Of a DNA stretch of 64,000 nt, positions 33,161 to 45,400 are shown piece after piece; position 1 is the stretch's first letter, and every line of letters begins with the position of its first letter. The notes under the pieces are model-generated. The model saw only the letters and a program-made list of their open reading frames with translations. It ran no database searches and was not told the origin of the DNA. The DNA is from Druceiella hillmani (Eukaryota; Arthropoda; Insecta; Lepidoptera; Hepialidae), in assembly GCA_039881145.1 (NCBI GenBank), contig JAYKKI010000023.1, forward strand, positions 4,688,501 through 4,752,500. The letters are read 5' to 3'. The position numbers and the translations under genes are program-made.

Positions 33161-34424
33161 TTCTGAATATTTTTGGAACAAAAATAAAACCAGTCCTGCT
33201 TCTTATAGTGATGCTAAAAAGTTAAGGTGATGTTGATATAGAAGCAGTTTTAAATTTTCGAAAACTCAATTTACAAGGAAAATAATTAAAGAAAATACCT
33301 GCCTCTGTTTGAATAAAAAAAAAATTTCACTGACTTTTTGCTATTAGCATCATTCATATTGTTGCAGTTATACTGAAGTAACCGAAAAAAGAGACGTGAA
33401 AAGTACAAATACGGCAGTAAAACTCTTCTTTTTTAATTCTAATAAAAAAAAGTGAATCTGTGGCAATATCGGATTATACTTTATTTTTTAAGAAAAATGA
33501 ACCAAATATTAATAAAAATTGTTCCTTTTAAACAGCTCATTTTAGTTTTCTACTTTTATTTATTTATTGCAGAGTAGCAATACATAACCTTTCTTTTCAT
33601 ACAAATATTTCCTCTAAATATATTTAAAAAACAGATTTTTACAATCGTCACTATAATTTATAATATATTGTGATCCATCCATACGTGAGAAGATATAATT
33701 TTCCTTGGTTTTTCTTGTCAGTTTTCTCCTGGGCGTTTTAGCTTTTCATTCTTTGCCGTCAGAAGGACCATTTGTTTTAAGAAATGTATTTATTGTTTAA
33801 ATGGAAATATTTAGGTGTCGTGTGTTATTGAGTATACCCCCGTTTCTCTTATCACTTTATTGATAGCGCTCGCGTAGCCTTTATTTTATGCTACACCAGT
33901 AATAATAATTATATTGAAATTCTCGTTTTTCCACGGTATTCAACTGCTCAGTCAACCGTGATCGCCGACCGAGTTTCAGTTGTTACAATTGTTATTTTAA
34001 TATCTTTAATTTTCCGGCAATTTGGCTTATGATATAATTTGCACAGTAATTTTTCTAAACTTAGTTTATATTCTCTTGCATTCAATTAGACGGTATTCCT
34101 TTTGTTGTTCTCTTTATTATTATTTATCTTTCTCATTGGTAGTTTCGCGATTTTGGAGTTTTCTAGCTTTTTCCATTAAAACATTATTATGACAGACATA
34201 TTTAAAAAATAAAATCGTCTCCATTTTGAACCATTTGTTCCCTTTTACTATTTATTTTAAACTTTCGTAACTTCAGCAAAATACATTTTTTACCCAAATT
34301 AATTTTGGACCTTGTGCGGTTTCAAAATAGAGTACTATGAGGACAAACAAACAGAAGGAAAATAAAGTTAAACTTTTGCAATTTTGTTTTTTTTTGCCAT
34401 TCGAGTTACGGAAACATAAAGAGT
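33161..34424. other. AT-rich intronic DNA
   Basis: Nothing recognised apart from poly-A runs and a GC-richer spot at 33930-33980. Confidence 0.35.
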
Positions 34425-34645
34425 TCAACTCGCCAGTCAGGTGCTGATGACGACCGAACAAGTGCGCAGTGAGTCGCGTGGACACGGTCGGGACATAAAT
34501 AATATTAATATAATCGTTAATGAGAAATGACCATCGGGACAGTGATCTTCAGCGCCGCCCGCCGATGACACATTGTAATTACGCGCTATCTATCGACATT
34601 ACCATAAATTATCATAATGTCCGTATCGGATGTTCGTTAGGAAAT
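34425..34645. promoter_or_regulatory. Strong candidate Hox/homeodomain enhancer
   Basis: The GC-richer block contains TAATCGTTAATGAG (34511-34524), TGTAATTACG (34574-34583) and CCATAAATTATC (34612-34623, an Abd-B-type TTTATGG on the minus strand), mixed with CpG-rich spacers ('CAGCGCCGCCCGCCGATGAC'). No coding frame is convincing. Enhancer function is inferred from motif clustering and composition. Confidence 0.36.
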
Positions 34646-34696
34646 GAGAAGTTTATTCAGGGTTGGCAGGTAGAAAAAAATTAATATTTTCCGTAA

Positions 34697-34779
34697 AATA
34701 TAAGATTTTGGGCATAAAATTACCGAATCTGTTGTATACTTCGATAGAAGCGGTAATTTTATGCCCAAAATCTTATATT
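34697..34779. repeat. Perfect 29-bp hairpin with 25-nt loop
   Basis: Arms 34697-34725 and 34751-34779 are exact reverse complements, with a 25-nt loop between them. The overall 83-nt geometry is similar to a microRNA precursor, but the perfect stem fits a young fold-back MITE or inverted duplication better. The 64-codon + frame spanning it has no domain. Confidence 0.85.
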
Positions 34780-36379
34780 CTTCTGTTATCCAACAATTAC
34801 TTTACAAATCGATTGTTTTTTAAACATTCGTTTCGCGTACAAATGTTGCATTCATAGTTAAAATTCAGCCTTTAAAACAGTGTTTAGTTATTTTTTCGTT
34901 CAGACTCATATTTGAGTCTGAAATATGGGTATAAATAGTCATATTTTACTTAGGAAAGATTTGTGGTACTTAACATTTTTATTCTTCGGTTTTTAGGTTC
35001 CATAGAAATTAGTGTAACTGGCAATATTGGCCACGCGTCTGTTGGTATGTCAGAGCTATTGCTTTCCACTCCTACTAGCCCTCTACGCTTCCACCCCTAT
35101 CCATAATATATTAACTATCAATGTACATATAATTAATAAAGCACATGTGAATCTGGAAGAAGGATAGTGGTGGTGCTGCTCGCATATTATGACGACCATC
35201 GATTTGGTGGTAGTCTTATAGACATAGGTTTGATTTTATCTCTACTCCTGACCGTAAACATTCATCAATGTTTAATTAAAAACATTTTGTCACAAATCTA
35301 TAAAACTTAGTGAAAAGCGGAAGATTTATAAAAATTCTTCACACCAATGGTTGTTTATATGCATAGAATTAAAATCAAAATCAATGTTGCAACAAAAAAG
35401 AACCAATTTGCAATCGGATTCACTCTTTAAAATTTATTAACGTATTGCCCAATGTTAGTATTTTTGTATTTTTTATATTTTGCCATAAACTAACGGACCA
35501 AACTTCATTAAATTTTCTCCATACTTAACATACCAGTTTTCACTTCCAAAGTCTTCATAATTTCTTAAAATTTATACAATTGTTACAACCATATAGAATA
35601 TGTGACATTATTTTTAGATGGTTTCGACACTAAAAAAATCGTGGTACTTCGTACGACCAAACCATTGAAAATGTATTGATGTTTCTTTTTAAATGTATAC
35701 TTCCACACTCCATCTCTGACTATATCCACGTCGCCAATGTATATCCGGGTGAAACATTTTTTTTGCGCGATTTGAACTGCACATAGGGCCATCTATTGAT
35801 GTATATAGGTACACTATACATTTGTGTAACTACTATGCGTCGCGTAGCTAGACAGTTTTATACTAAAGCAAAGAATTTTTTTAAAATATTAAATTCAAGT
35901 ATCTTCACAAAAACGAAATATTACATCTACTTGACCACCATGTTTTTTTAAAAACTATATCCGGATTCGATCAGCAGTTTTTACGTAATGCGTTTAAAAC
36001 AAATACACAAATATCGACAAAGATTTCAAAATTTGCCTCAGTGTATTCACTCATCATTTTGTTATATTATTTGCAAATATTTTCATTGTGTAGATATGGA
36101 ACTGTTCAAAATACATATAAAATTTAAAAATATAAATATATGCATAGTATTTATTAGAAAAAAAACTTTAATTTTGTTATTAATTTTATTACGTTGTTTT
36201 TCCATTTTTACATTGTTAGGTTCTTTTCATAGTATACTTTTAAGACGCTTTTTTAAAATTCAAGAAAAATAAATTCACTGAAAATGATACTATTCATAAT
36301 ATTCAGAGGAAAATTTTCAATAATTTTTTAGCTTCAGGATGTGAATGAGCTTTAGAACACTAATGAGAAGTAAAGAGTT
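34780..36379. other. AT-rich intronic DNA
   Basis: Frames at 35583-35792 (-) and 35988-36272 (+) are chance, Lys/Ile/Phe-rich. A short GC-richer patch at 35000-35110 has no clear motif set. Confidence 0.35.
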
Positions 36380-36550
36380 TTAGAAATAAGGAGAAAGTGA
36401 CAACCATGAGCCTGGTTATCACATAGTCGCCTCGGATGCGAGACGTGAGTCACGCAGCCACCTGTTCGCGGACTGGTTCTACGACCATTAAGGCTTTTAT
36501 GGGACAACCGCGACTTCTAGCCTAACTGTAAGTTTATGTGGTGAAGCTTT
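36380..36550. promoter_or_regulatory. Candidate enhancer with AP-1 and CACCTG
   Basis: A GC-richer block with a perfect AP-1 site TGAGTCA at 36446-36452 and the E-box CACCTG (Snail/bHLH type) at 36459-36464, 6 bp apart. A Hox-like TTTTATGG lies near 36496. Composition contrasts with both flanks. Confidence 0.33.
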
Positions 36551-39500
36551 ACAACTCAAAGCTATCGGGAGCTTTTTTATTTGCTGCACAGTACATGTGT
36601 TATGGGGCTTGGGATACGAGGACATTTTCACGATTCGAAAAGAACGAATAGTCTACTAAACTTGCTAAATTCTTTGTTTTCTGTCAATCTGTTGTAGGAT
36701 ACATAAACTGAAGAATTTATGAGCATTATTCAATACAGATAATGTATTAGTTTAACCGTAAATAAAAAAATCATATTATGATAATAAAAAAATACTTAGA
36801 CTTGCTTTTTTATCCATAAGTAAGGAATTAATTAAGCTTAATAAGGCTGCGTTGTTGTATCTTTTTCTTTTAAAGTTAATGGCGAGAGGCGGGATGACAA
36901 AGTTAGCGGTTTTGTACGACTTTTTTTAAAATCGTTCAAAATGAAACTTATTAAAAATTTAAAAATAATATGTCTTTTATGGGAACTGTGAAATAAGAAT
37001 TGCTTTAATGCCCTAAGTATATTATGAGATAGGATGTATGAAATTTATAGAAACACAAATGCATTTATAAATACATCTAATCATAGCGACAGTTTCTAAA
37101 TAGAGTCTAATTTTGGTTATGGATGAACACTTAACTCTTTAATCGTTCATGGATAATGCGGACGACGTTCGTGATGCGGCATTTGAAGCTGTGTCTGTCT
37201 TGTATAGCAGTTTGAAGTTTGATTTAGTTTAACGGATTATGAATAATGTAAATACATAAGGGCTTCTTTCCGTGAATCTATAAAATGTGAAGATTTATTA
37301 TAAATAGTTCGGAAAACTTCAAAAAAACCTTGAGAATATTTTGAAAAAGTTAATATTTTTGTCGAACTGAAACTCAGTATTACATTATCGGGGTGAAAAA
37401 CTTTATTATGATCTGGATGTAGTCAGAGGTGAATTCTGTATGTAATATTGTACACTATAATGTCCTTTTGATTACTTGCAGTTTTAGAACAAAACACAAA
37501 AGTTAATTATCAGGTAATCTAAGAGAAATTGAAAATGTACAAACATTTTCATAAATATTTTTTCCACCTTCATAATCTATGATTTCTTGCCATCATGATA
37601 TGTTAAGTTGTCAAAAAAAATGGTTTTAGAATTTATTTTTAGACTTAAATACACTGCCACCTTCTGCTTTAATTTCTTCGTTATTGTAGATTCGTCTATT
37701 TGGCACATAATTTTAATGACCAGAAAAAAGGACGAACACATGGTGTATTATCAGAAGAATATGGGCGTGGAGTAAAATTTTTCTTTACACGAATTTTTTT
37801 TGGGTGTGTTCTGCAAAAGAGGTCTTACACCAACTAGCAAGAATAATGCTTCCTTAAGATTCTTTAATCATGGTTGTAAACTAAGCAATGAGTCCTGCGA
37901 CCTACGAGTCGCCCATAGTAATATAGTCAATTTCAGCCATAATTTATTTGCCTATTTTGGGACACTTGCAGCATACTATACCATATGCAGTTCTTTAGAT
38001 ACTCATAAAGGGATATTTTTCAAAAGAAATGAAAATTATTACAATGAAGTATTAACAAAAAGTCGCCTTATGGACTCATTTGATAATCGAGAAAATCTTT
38101 TTGGTTTAATTTTATATTTAAATGTGCCCCTGGTGCTGCACAACAATCAATATCGTAATTTTGAAAGTTTGTTTGTTACCTAATAATTCTGTAATCAAGC
38201 AACGAATTATTATCAAATTTACAACCGAATTAGACATACGCTGTAGATTATTCAGGACCTTGTGGAATGTTAATACTTTGTGGAATATTAATTATTTTAC
38301 GAAAATTAAATTTGGATGTTTGTTATCCGATCATGCCTAAACGGCAACACAAATTTTCTTAAAACTTGGTATGGACATAGTTCATAATTAAAACTAATAT
38401 ATTGGTCACTTTAATTCGATAACTTGTAGCATTCCTGTAGGGTGAAGCTTTTATCCAATAATTAAATTTGAGTACTGCATTATGTCAACAGATGAAGCGA
38501 TCTGTGTGTAACAAATATTTAACATTATTTATAGATAAAAGTCGCGAAAATGTCAGATACAAATCCAACCGTCTTAATAAAAAATCCACGCGAACGATAC
38601 TGCGCGCAAAAAGCTGTTAATAATTAATTTTAAATTGCATCACTTCAGGGAAGCTTCTAGAAATAAAGTTAAACCGAATATATGTTTTCTGTTTTATACG
38701 AGTCTTAAGATGGTTTTTAAAAAGTATGGATCACTTTAATAAAAAAAAATATTTTCGCACAATCATGTTTGCCATACTCACATAAAATCGCAAAAATTGG
38801 AATTTTTGGAAGACGGAGGAGAATTTTGGTGGGTAAATTGAAAAAGATTTTTGGTCTGATTCAATATGAATTAATATTATAGAATATAATGTATTTGGTA
38901 GTAAAAATATATAATAACAGCACATTTAAAATGTGAAAACTAATAAAAGATTCATTTTTGAGTCAAAAAATTGATCCTCTGATGATAACAGGAAAAAATG
39001 TTGCGAAGGTAGCGACTTTTAATTTTTTTTATTGTGAAGAATAGCTTCGGAATATTTGTTTCGTTTCGCATTTAACTGTTTTTTTAGCAGTTATTCGAGA
39101 TCTAACTTACCGATTAACACAAGCATGGTCAACTGCAGTTAAGTGTACGCTATTATATTTTACGAATGTATTATAAGCCGGCGCCAACTTGGTGAGATCA
39201 TCGATATCGGAGATAGATTCGATTCAATGCTGACTTTACTTGATCGTGTAGTGGATGTAGTAAAAAAATTATTTAAAAAGGCACGGATCCGTTTATGATA
39301 TGCTATAGATTTTTTATCAATCAACGTATATTTTATTGTATTGTGTATTTAACGTAAATATTAATATCATATGCGGTCCACTCGCAGTCATACATGAAGG
39401 TCTTTGGGTTTAGGTTTAAGCGATGTTTCTGCGTCTATTTTGTAAAAGACATTATGATTATTTTTAGCGTTACGTAGCAAAATGATAAGAATTGTTATCG

Positions 39501-39559
39501 TGAGACTTTATAGTCCGTCCGTTTGTAATTTTGGTCTATGGATCACGGCTATTTTTTCA
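36551..39559. other. AT-rich intronic DNA
   Basis: A 127-codon frame at 37800-38183 is the longest in the AT-rich part, but it has no recognisable domain, signal or GC shift; its residues (Asn, Phe, Leu, Ser) follow local composition. I do not call it a gene. Short GC-richer patches lie at 37150-37200 and 39170-39250. No array or hairpin. Confidence 0.35.
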
Positions 39560-40730
39560 GAATTTAATAAATAATATTTTTGAAATTCTGGATTGACACA
39601 CATCCAAATATATTTTTCTTAGTTATAATATTAGAGGTAGAGTTAATTATTCTTAGCACATTGAAAACTATTTTTATTTCAATGTTTCCTGGGGTTATTT
39701 TTTTGTATTGATATATTACATCAACTTGAAAGTTATTGTAGGTAAACAAGGTGGTTGTCCACACTTAATCTAAATGTTAAAATTTGAAAAATATTTTTTT
39801 CTCTTTCTGGGTGGTCAACAATATTTTCTTAAACTGGAGTAACACGCGTTCAAACATACTTTTTGTAGTATTTATATTACAAGTAGAGCTACTATTAAAC
39901 GAAAGCTGATTCAAAGCGTATTAAGAATAATTTTTATTTTAATGTTGGCTGCGTTGTCTGTGGCTATTTTTCTCTGAAACTATACATGATATCACCTTCA
40001 AAAGTAACTTAATTATATAAATTACTTGTTTGCATTTAGTTTCAATGTCAAAATTTGAAAAATATAATTTTTTCCTCTTTCTGGGAGGTCAGCAATATTT
40101 TTTTAAATCGGGGCATAATTTTCGTAGTATTGATGGAATGAGATGGAATTATTATTTTTAGCATATTAAAAAAGTTAACATACAATTAACAAATTGGAAA
40201 AATATAATTTTTTTCTCTTTCTGGGAGGTCAGCAATATTTTCTTAAATAGGTGTAGCACACATCCAAACATAATTTTCGTAGTATTGATATTAGAGATGG
40301 AATTATTATTTTTAATGTTAGCTGTGTTGTCTGTGGCTATTTTTCTCCGAAATTTTACACGACATTAGTTTGAATATTATAATTTAATAATGTATTTCAG
40401 GAACGTTAACACCTTTTTTCTTTTAAGAGTTGCTGTTATATGAAAGCTCATTCTACAATGAGCACATTCTAAAACTATTTTGATTTTTATGTTAACTATG
40501 TTGTCTGTGGCTGTTTTTCTCTGAAACTATTCACTAAGTTAACTTGAATAGTGTAATAAGTTGCTCACCCACACTTAGTCTCGGTGTCAAAATCTCAAAA
40601 GTCTTCCGTCTTTTTGGAAAGTTAATTTTTTTTTCCTTAAGAGTTGCTATTTCATGAAAGCAACATTCTGAAAATATCTTTATTTTATTACTATCTTTTA
40701 TAGTGTTGTGTGCTAAATTTCCGAAGTCCG
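39560..40730. repeat. Old degenerate tandem repeat region
   Basis: Two landmark words recur: 'TTTGAAAAATAT' leading to 'TCTTTCTGGG(A/T)GGTC' (about 39783, 40055 and 40193), and 'GTTGTCTGTGGCT' leading to 'TTTTTCTC' (39953, 40327, 40500). Copies are 140-270 bp, with deletions and many substitutions, so the region is an ancient array or a cluster of one dispersed element. Confidence 0.7.
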
Positions 40731-41390
40731 TAAGCCAAAATATTTAAAATTATTTCCATAAATAGATAATCGTTTAAAGACTACAGAAAGAATAAATATA
40801 TCAGGAACTAGTAGCTTTCGAGAAAAAATGCAGTATATAAGATAAAACTTTATACTCTTAAGGTTAAACTTTATAATCTTGAAATTTTAGTGGTAAACGT
40901 ACAATTTTTACTAATTGATTATTAATAGTACAAAAGTCTCGGTTTGGTTGCCTTTATTAGTCATCTATTCATTTTCTTTTGAACATTTAAGGTTTCCATT
41001 ATTTGTTGTTTAGGAGAGACGTCGAGCTTATGAAATATATTTTCTTATCGTTAAAAGATAGATTTTCCATACCATTGACAAGGTATCGTTCTTCGTTCTT
41101 GATTAATTCTAACGTGGGGCTACGCGACCCTACTTTACTTTTACAACACCAGCGTACAGAACGAAATTTGTCTGAGCTGTCCATTTTCCCACATTTTCCA
41201 ATTGATTACGTAAAAAGCGTGTCTTGTTTGTGAGTAGTGAGAGTTAATTTGTTGAAATGTGTCATCGATATGGATGTAAATAAATAAATTGATAAATTGT
41301 GTCAATTCCTATAAATTTTGCGGTTGACAATAGGAAAATATTTGTCTTTGGTTACAATTTTTACTAATTGATTATTAACCTCATCGTCAG
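40731..41390. other. AT-rich intronic DNA
   Basis: 'TTTTTACTAATTGATTATTAA' type sequence occurs at about 40906 and 41359. Opposed frames at 40999-41184 (-) and 41003-41233 (+) overlap fully and have no domain. Confidence 0.35.
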
Positions 41391-41438
41391 TCTCATAAAC
41401 AATTTGTCTCATAAACAATTTGTCTCATAAACAATTTG
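41391..41438. repeat. 16-bp minisatellite, three copies
   Basis: TCTCATAAACAATTTG repeated three times without change. Confidence 0.95.
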
Positions 41439-41734
41439 TAATGATAAATAGTCCATTAGCTAATGTTCACAAAATAATATTGGCACTTCATGATTAATTT
41501 CTTTCTTTAGCTCTATGGTTATTAAGTTTACTTTATGGTGTTACATTTCGCATATGTATCGATCGTAATAAATTCTATGTTCATAATTTTAATGTAGTAA
41601 ATCTTAATGGTTTTTATATTTGGACCTCGAGAGTTTTGTGACGCATTTTGTTGTGTAATAAAAAAATGTATTAGTATATTTTCGAATCGAAACAAATTTT
41701 GAAAAAAAAATTGAGTTCCTTAGCCTCGACGCGG
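41439..41734. other. AT-rich intronic DNA
   Basis: Nothing recognised. Confidence 0.35.
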
Positions 41735-42005
41735 TGTAATAAAGCATTCGAAGACCGGATGATGGCTGATTTAAAACTTCCTCCATCCGCCTGATTTAGA
41801 GCTCTTGTCGTTATTCACGGACTTAATGATTTCGCAAACGAAAAAAAAGTCGTACGTAACGAAGTACAGCGGAGAGGATGCGAGGGAATACAGGTGTTTC
41901 TTATGCGAATGGAAAAGAATTTTTATTAAAACAGCATGAGACAACGAGCTTCCTGTGGCGCTAAGAGCTTTTAGTACCCGCTGCTAACTTCCGGTGTAAA
42001 GGGAA
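41735..42005. promoter_or_regulatory. Candidate enhancer with Ets and Runx-like sites
   Basis: GC-richer block. ACTTCCGGT at 41987-41995 matches the Ets consensus, and CTTCCTGTGGCG near 41949 combines an Ets-like and a Runx-like (TGTGGC) word. 'GTACGTAACGAAGTACAGCG' lies near 41853. No coding frame of interest. Confidence 0.3.
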
Positions 42006-42033
42006 AAATGAACGTTTATAAAGTTACCATAGA

Positions 42034-42058
42034 CAGCTTTTGTTTAAAACAAAAGCTG
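42034..42058. repeat. 12-bp palindrome-like hairpin
   Basis: CAGCTTTTGTTT and its reverse complement are separated by a single A. Confidence 0.85.
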
Positions 42059-42178
42059 ACCTATTGTCAACCGCTAAAAAAAATTACCTTTTAATTTTTA
42101 TTTTAACAACAATCAATTATTTTTCAGTAATAGAATAATATCTTTCTTTGTCCGACATTTATTTCCGGACACTTTGTA

Positions 42179-42182
42179 GATA

Positions 42183-42246
<64 letters not shown>
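42179..42246. repeat. (TA)n microsatellite
   Basis: About 68 bases of TA with one GTA interruption near the start. Confidence 0.95.
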
Positions 42247-42249
<3 letters not shown>

Positions 42250-43770
42250 GAAATTATAAAGAAAATTGTGCTTCTAAAGATAATTTAAGACTAAGTCAAC
42301 CTTCCCAATCGGAAGTCATTTTTCATTTCTTCATTTCAAATATTTCTTCTAATCGACAATATGCGCATTTTCCAGTTTATTCACTCCACAAAAACACACT
42401 CTTTAATTTCATATTCCGGTCTCATATTTCTAGTCTTATCTCCTATAGTCATTCCGCATGTGTTCTCGTAAACTCGAATAAGTAATTCGCATTCTGACGC
42501 TATCGCATTCAGATAATTCGTATCGCTAGCTTGTTTGTAAACACGGCAATTTAAAATAATTAGGGCCAAGAAAAAAGTTAACCAAATCAAATCACCAAAA
42601 AATAATAAGTCCAAAAAACTTGTTTACAAACAAACGCAACGCGGCAAAAGGTAGGGTTGGCAAAATAATCAACAAATTTTTGATAACCCTAAGACTGTTC
42701 AAAATGGCAGGATAAGATTTTGTTTAATTCGGAGAGGGTTTATCTATATTCTAGTAAACATTATATGTTCTTTATACTAACAAGTTCACTTATTCTAATC
42801 GATTTAAATATTTTATTTGCAAATAGCTCGGCCACAGGTATGTAGCATAATCAGTACACAAGTCTTAATTCGCTGTTAAGTCTCTGCGTTCCTTATTACA
42901 CAGGCTGTTGTCAAATTGTTATAAAAGGTCAGCTTCTATAAGTTCCTCAGTGCAAAAATAAGACGATTATAACCAATACAATTATAAACAAGAAGTTCTT
43001 CATCTTGTTATTAAGATATAGTAATACAACGTTAACGCAAGGGTTAAGCTTGATTGCTCACAGGGTGCCACGCGATAATAACAAAGCGATACGATGCAAC
43101 GCGGTGAAAATTTCCTTTGATTAGATATATTGAGAAATCTGCTTAGAATATCACAGGAAATTCGACCATAATGGGAATTCAGTGTTTTATTTAAGATTTT
43201 TTTATGGAGGACTCTGTTTATGATAATGAATTTTTTAAATGTAAATTATGATTGAGAAAACGTTGGAAATGAAAAAAAAATCCCGGTAATGAAGGCTACA
43301 ATTAAAAAATGTTATGGATTATTATCTTCTTACATTTTCGAGAGGATTTTTTCTTGTGAAAAAATCTTACTGTACCAATCAACAGATGGATAATCTTTAT
43401 AGAGAAATTATAAATGTATAGAGTAAAAGAACTTTAAAATAAAGAAAGTAAATTATAATCCGTAAATTACTCGTATATATCTGAGATAAGTGGATATAAA
43501 ACCAGGTATGGAACTTTATATTTTATAATACTTAAGAAAATATAAGAGGCTTTGACCAGTGAAGAGATTCACGACTCAATGCCAGAATATACTATGATAG
43601 AGAATTAGATAGTAAGAACATAGTGAAGGTTGTCAAAATGGAAGTCTTTAGTATAAATAGGGGAACTTGTGGAAAATCGTAATTATAGTTCACACTATCC
43701 GCTTTTCAATTGATGCGTTATTTTTGACTTTATCACAAAATTGATTAATTATTGTCTTATATAAACATTA
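42247..43770. other. AT-rich intronic DNA
   Basis: A GC-richer patch near 43060-43110 ('AGGGTGCCACGCGATAATAA') is too short to interpret. The 77-codon minus frame at 42381-42614 starts with a hydrophobic run, but it has no upstream splice or promoter support and is left out. Confidence 0.35.
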
Positions 43771-44142
43771 ACGATTAATTAGAGTACGTAGATACGATTA
43801 ATTAGAGTACGTAGATACGATTAATTAGAGTACGTAGATACGATTAATTAGAGTACATAGATATGATTAATTAGAGTACGTAGATACGATTAATTAGAGT
43901 ACGTAGATACGATTAATTAGAGTACGTAGATACGATTAGAGTACGTAGATACGATTAATTAGAGTACGTAGATACGATTAATTAGAGTACGTAGATACGA
44001 TTAGAGTACGTAGATACGATTAATTAGAGTACGTAGATACGATTAATTAGAGTACGTAGATACGATTAATTAGAGTACGTAGATACGATTAATTAGAGTA
44101 CGTAGATACGATTAATTAGAGTACGTAGATACGATTAGAGTA
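43771..44142. repeat. 23-bp minisatellite, 16 copies, TAATTA core
   Basis: The unit is ACGATTAATTAGAGTACGTAGAT. Sixteen GTACGTAGAT landmarks are present; the fourth reads GTACATAGAT. In two internal positions, and again at the right edge, the unit is 19 bp because four bases are missing (ACGATTAGAG). Fourteen of the sixteen landmarks are preceded by the homeodomain core TAATTA, spaced 23 bp apart. The regularity points to recent expansion. Confidence 0.95.
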
Positions 44143-44780
44143 ATTTTAGTTGTAAAAAGGTAAAAAAATATAAATTTTAAAAGTTTTACTCCGTACTTTT
44201 TAAGAAAATTGTAGTCCCTAGAACATAAATTATTTTTTTTGTTTGTTTCTGATAAAAGAAACGTTTTAAACGTTATGTGCACAGGTTCGCCTGTAATTAA
44301 GCTGTAGTTCTAACTGATATATCTATAATACTGATTAATGAGAACTTTCGAAATGGGAATGTCAAAATCTTGAGTCTTTTAAGTTCGAATCAATGAATTC
44401 TCGAACCGAATAGGAAATCGAGTAAAACAAATGTTCATTAACAGTTTTCTTTGATAATGTTAACGGAGGGTATTTTTCTAGTAAATAATGCATCACATAT
44501 TTAATACGTCTGAATAATTCAGGAAAAAACCTACCTAACCTAGTTTCGAGATAAATTTGAAAAAAATCGTAGTTCAAGTAAATGCTTTAAACACATGGAA
44601 GTTATGTAATTGCAGGCTAATGGTTTATTTTAAACGAGGCTTAGCAAAATGGTGTCGCTAAAAATAATTTTTCAATTTATATGCATATTGTACAATCATA
44701 CAATGAGTCTTATCGGGAATACCCTAAAAATGTAATAATATGAGATGTAAATACTTAATATTTAAGCAGTTTTGCAATAA
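44143..44780. other. AT-rich intronic DNA
   Basis: Nothing recognised. The 71-codon minus frame at 44362-44577 has no domain. Confidence 0.35.
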
Positions 44781-45400
44781 AAAATTATGCGATTTTGTCT
44801 CATTCTGGAATAAGCTTCTTGCCTTTTCTATAATTATATAATGACGCTCGAACTGTCTGAAAAAAAAATTAGATTCCTCGTACTTGCGTGTAATCGTTAT
44901 TTTGATTATGCAATTTTGTATTATTCTGGAATAAGCTTCTTGCCATTTCTATAATTATATAACGATGCTTGAGCTGTCTGAAAAAAAATTAAATTCTTCG
45001 TACTTGCGTGTAATCGTTATTTTGATTATGCAATTTTGTATTATTCTGGAATAAGCTTCTTGCCATTTCTATAATTATATAACGATGCTTGAGCTGTCTG
45101 AAAAAAAATTAAATTCTTCGTACTTGCGTGTAATCGTTATTTTGATTATGCAATTTTGTATTATTCTGGAATAAGCTTCTTGCCATTTCTATAATTATAT
45201 AACGATGCTTGAGCTGTCTGAAAAAAAATTAAATTCTTCGTACTTGCGTGTAATCGTTATTTTGATTATGCAATTTTGTATTATTCTGGAATAAGCTTCT
45301 TGTCATTTCTATAATTATATAATGATGCTTGAGCTATCTGAAAAAAAAAATAGATTCCTCGTGCTTGCGTGTCATCATTATTTTGATCAATCAAATCAAT
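44781..45400. repeat. 120-bp tandem array, five copies
   Basis: GGAATAAGCTTCTTG marks copies at 44807, 44928, 45048, 45168 and 45288, so periods are 121, 120, 120 and 120. Copies two to four look virtually identical, while the first and last share variants (CTGAAAAAAAAA with AGATTCCTCGT). This pattern fits homogenisation of the middle copies by unequal exchange. Confidence 0.95.

Noticed and set aside
32896..33230. 73- and 85-codon frames in the 33.0 kb GC island
   Set aside because: The overlapping frames have no domain, and GC richness explains the open frames; kept only as a possible regulatory island.
37800..38183. 127-codon + frame
   Set aside because: Composition follows the local AT bias, with no domain, signal peptide or flanking splice signals.
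39193..39205. bantam-like seed TGAGATCAT
   Set aside because: Seed-only match with no hairpin; expected by chance in 64 kb.
41346..41356. miR-9-like start TCTTTGGTTA
   Set aside because: The match ends after ten bases and there is no stem-loop.
42381..42614. 77-codon minus frame with hydrophobic start
   Set aside because: A signal-like run alone is common in AT-rich DNA (Phe/Leu/Ile); no promoter island or consensus donor accompanies it.
43771..44142. CRISPR-like array of regular repeats
   Set aside because: The units are head-to-tail with no unique spacers, and the host is eukaryotic.
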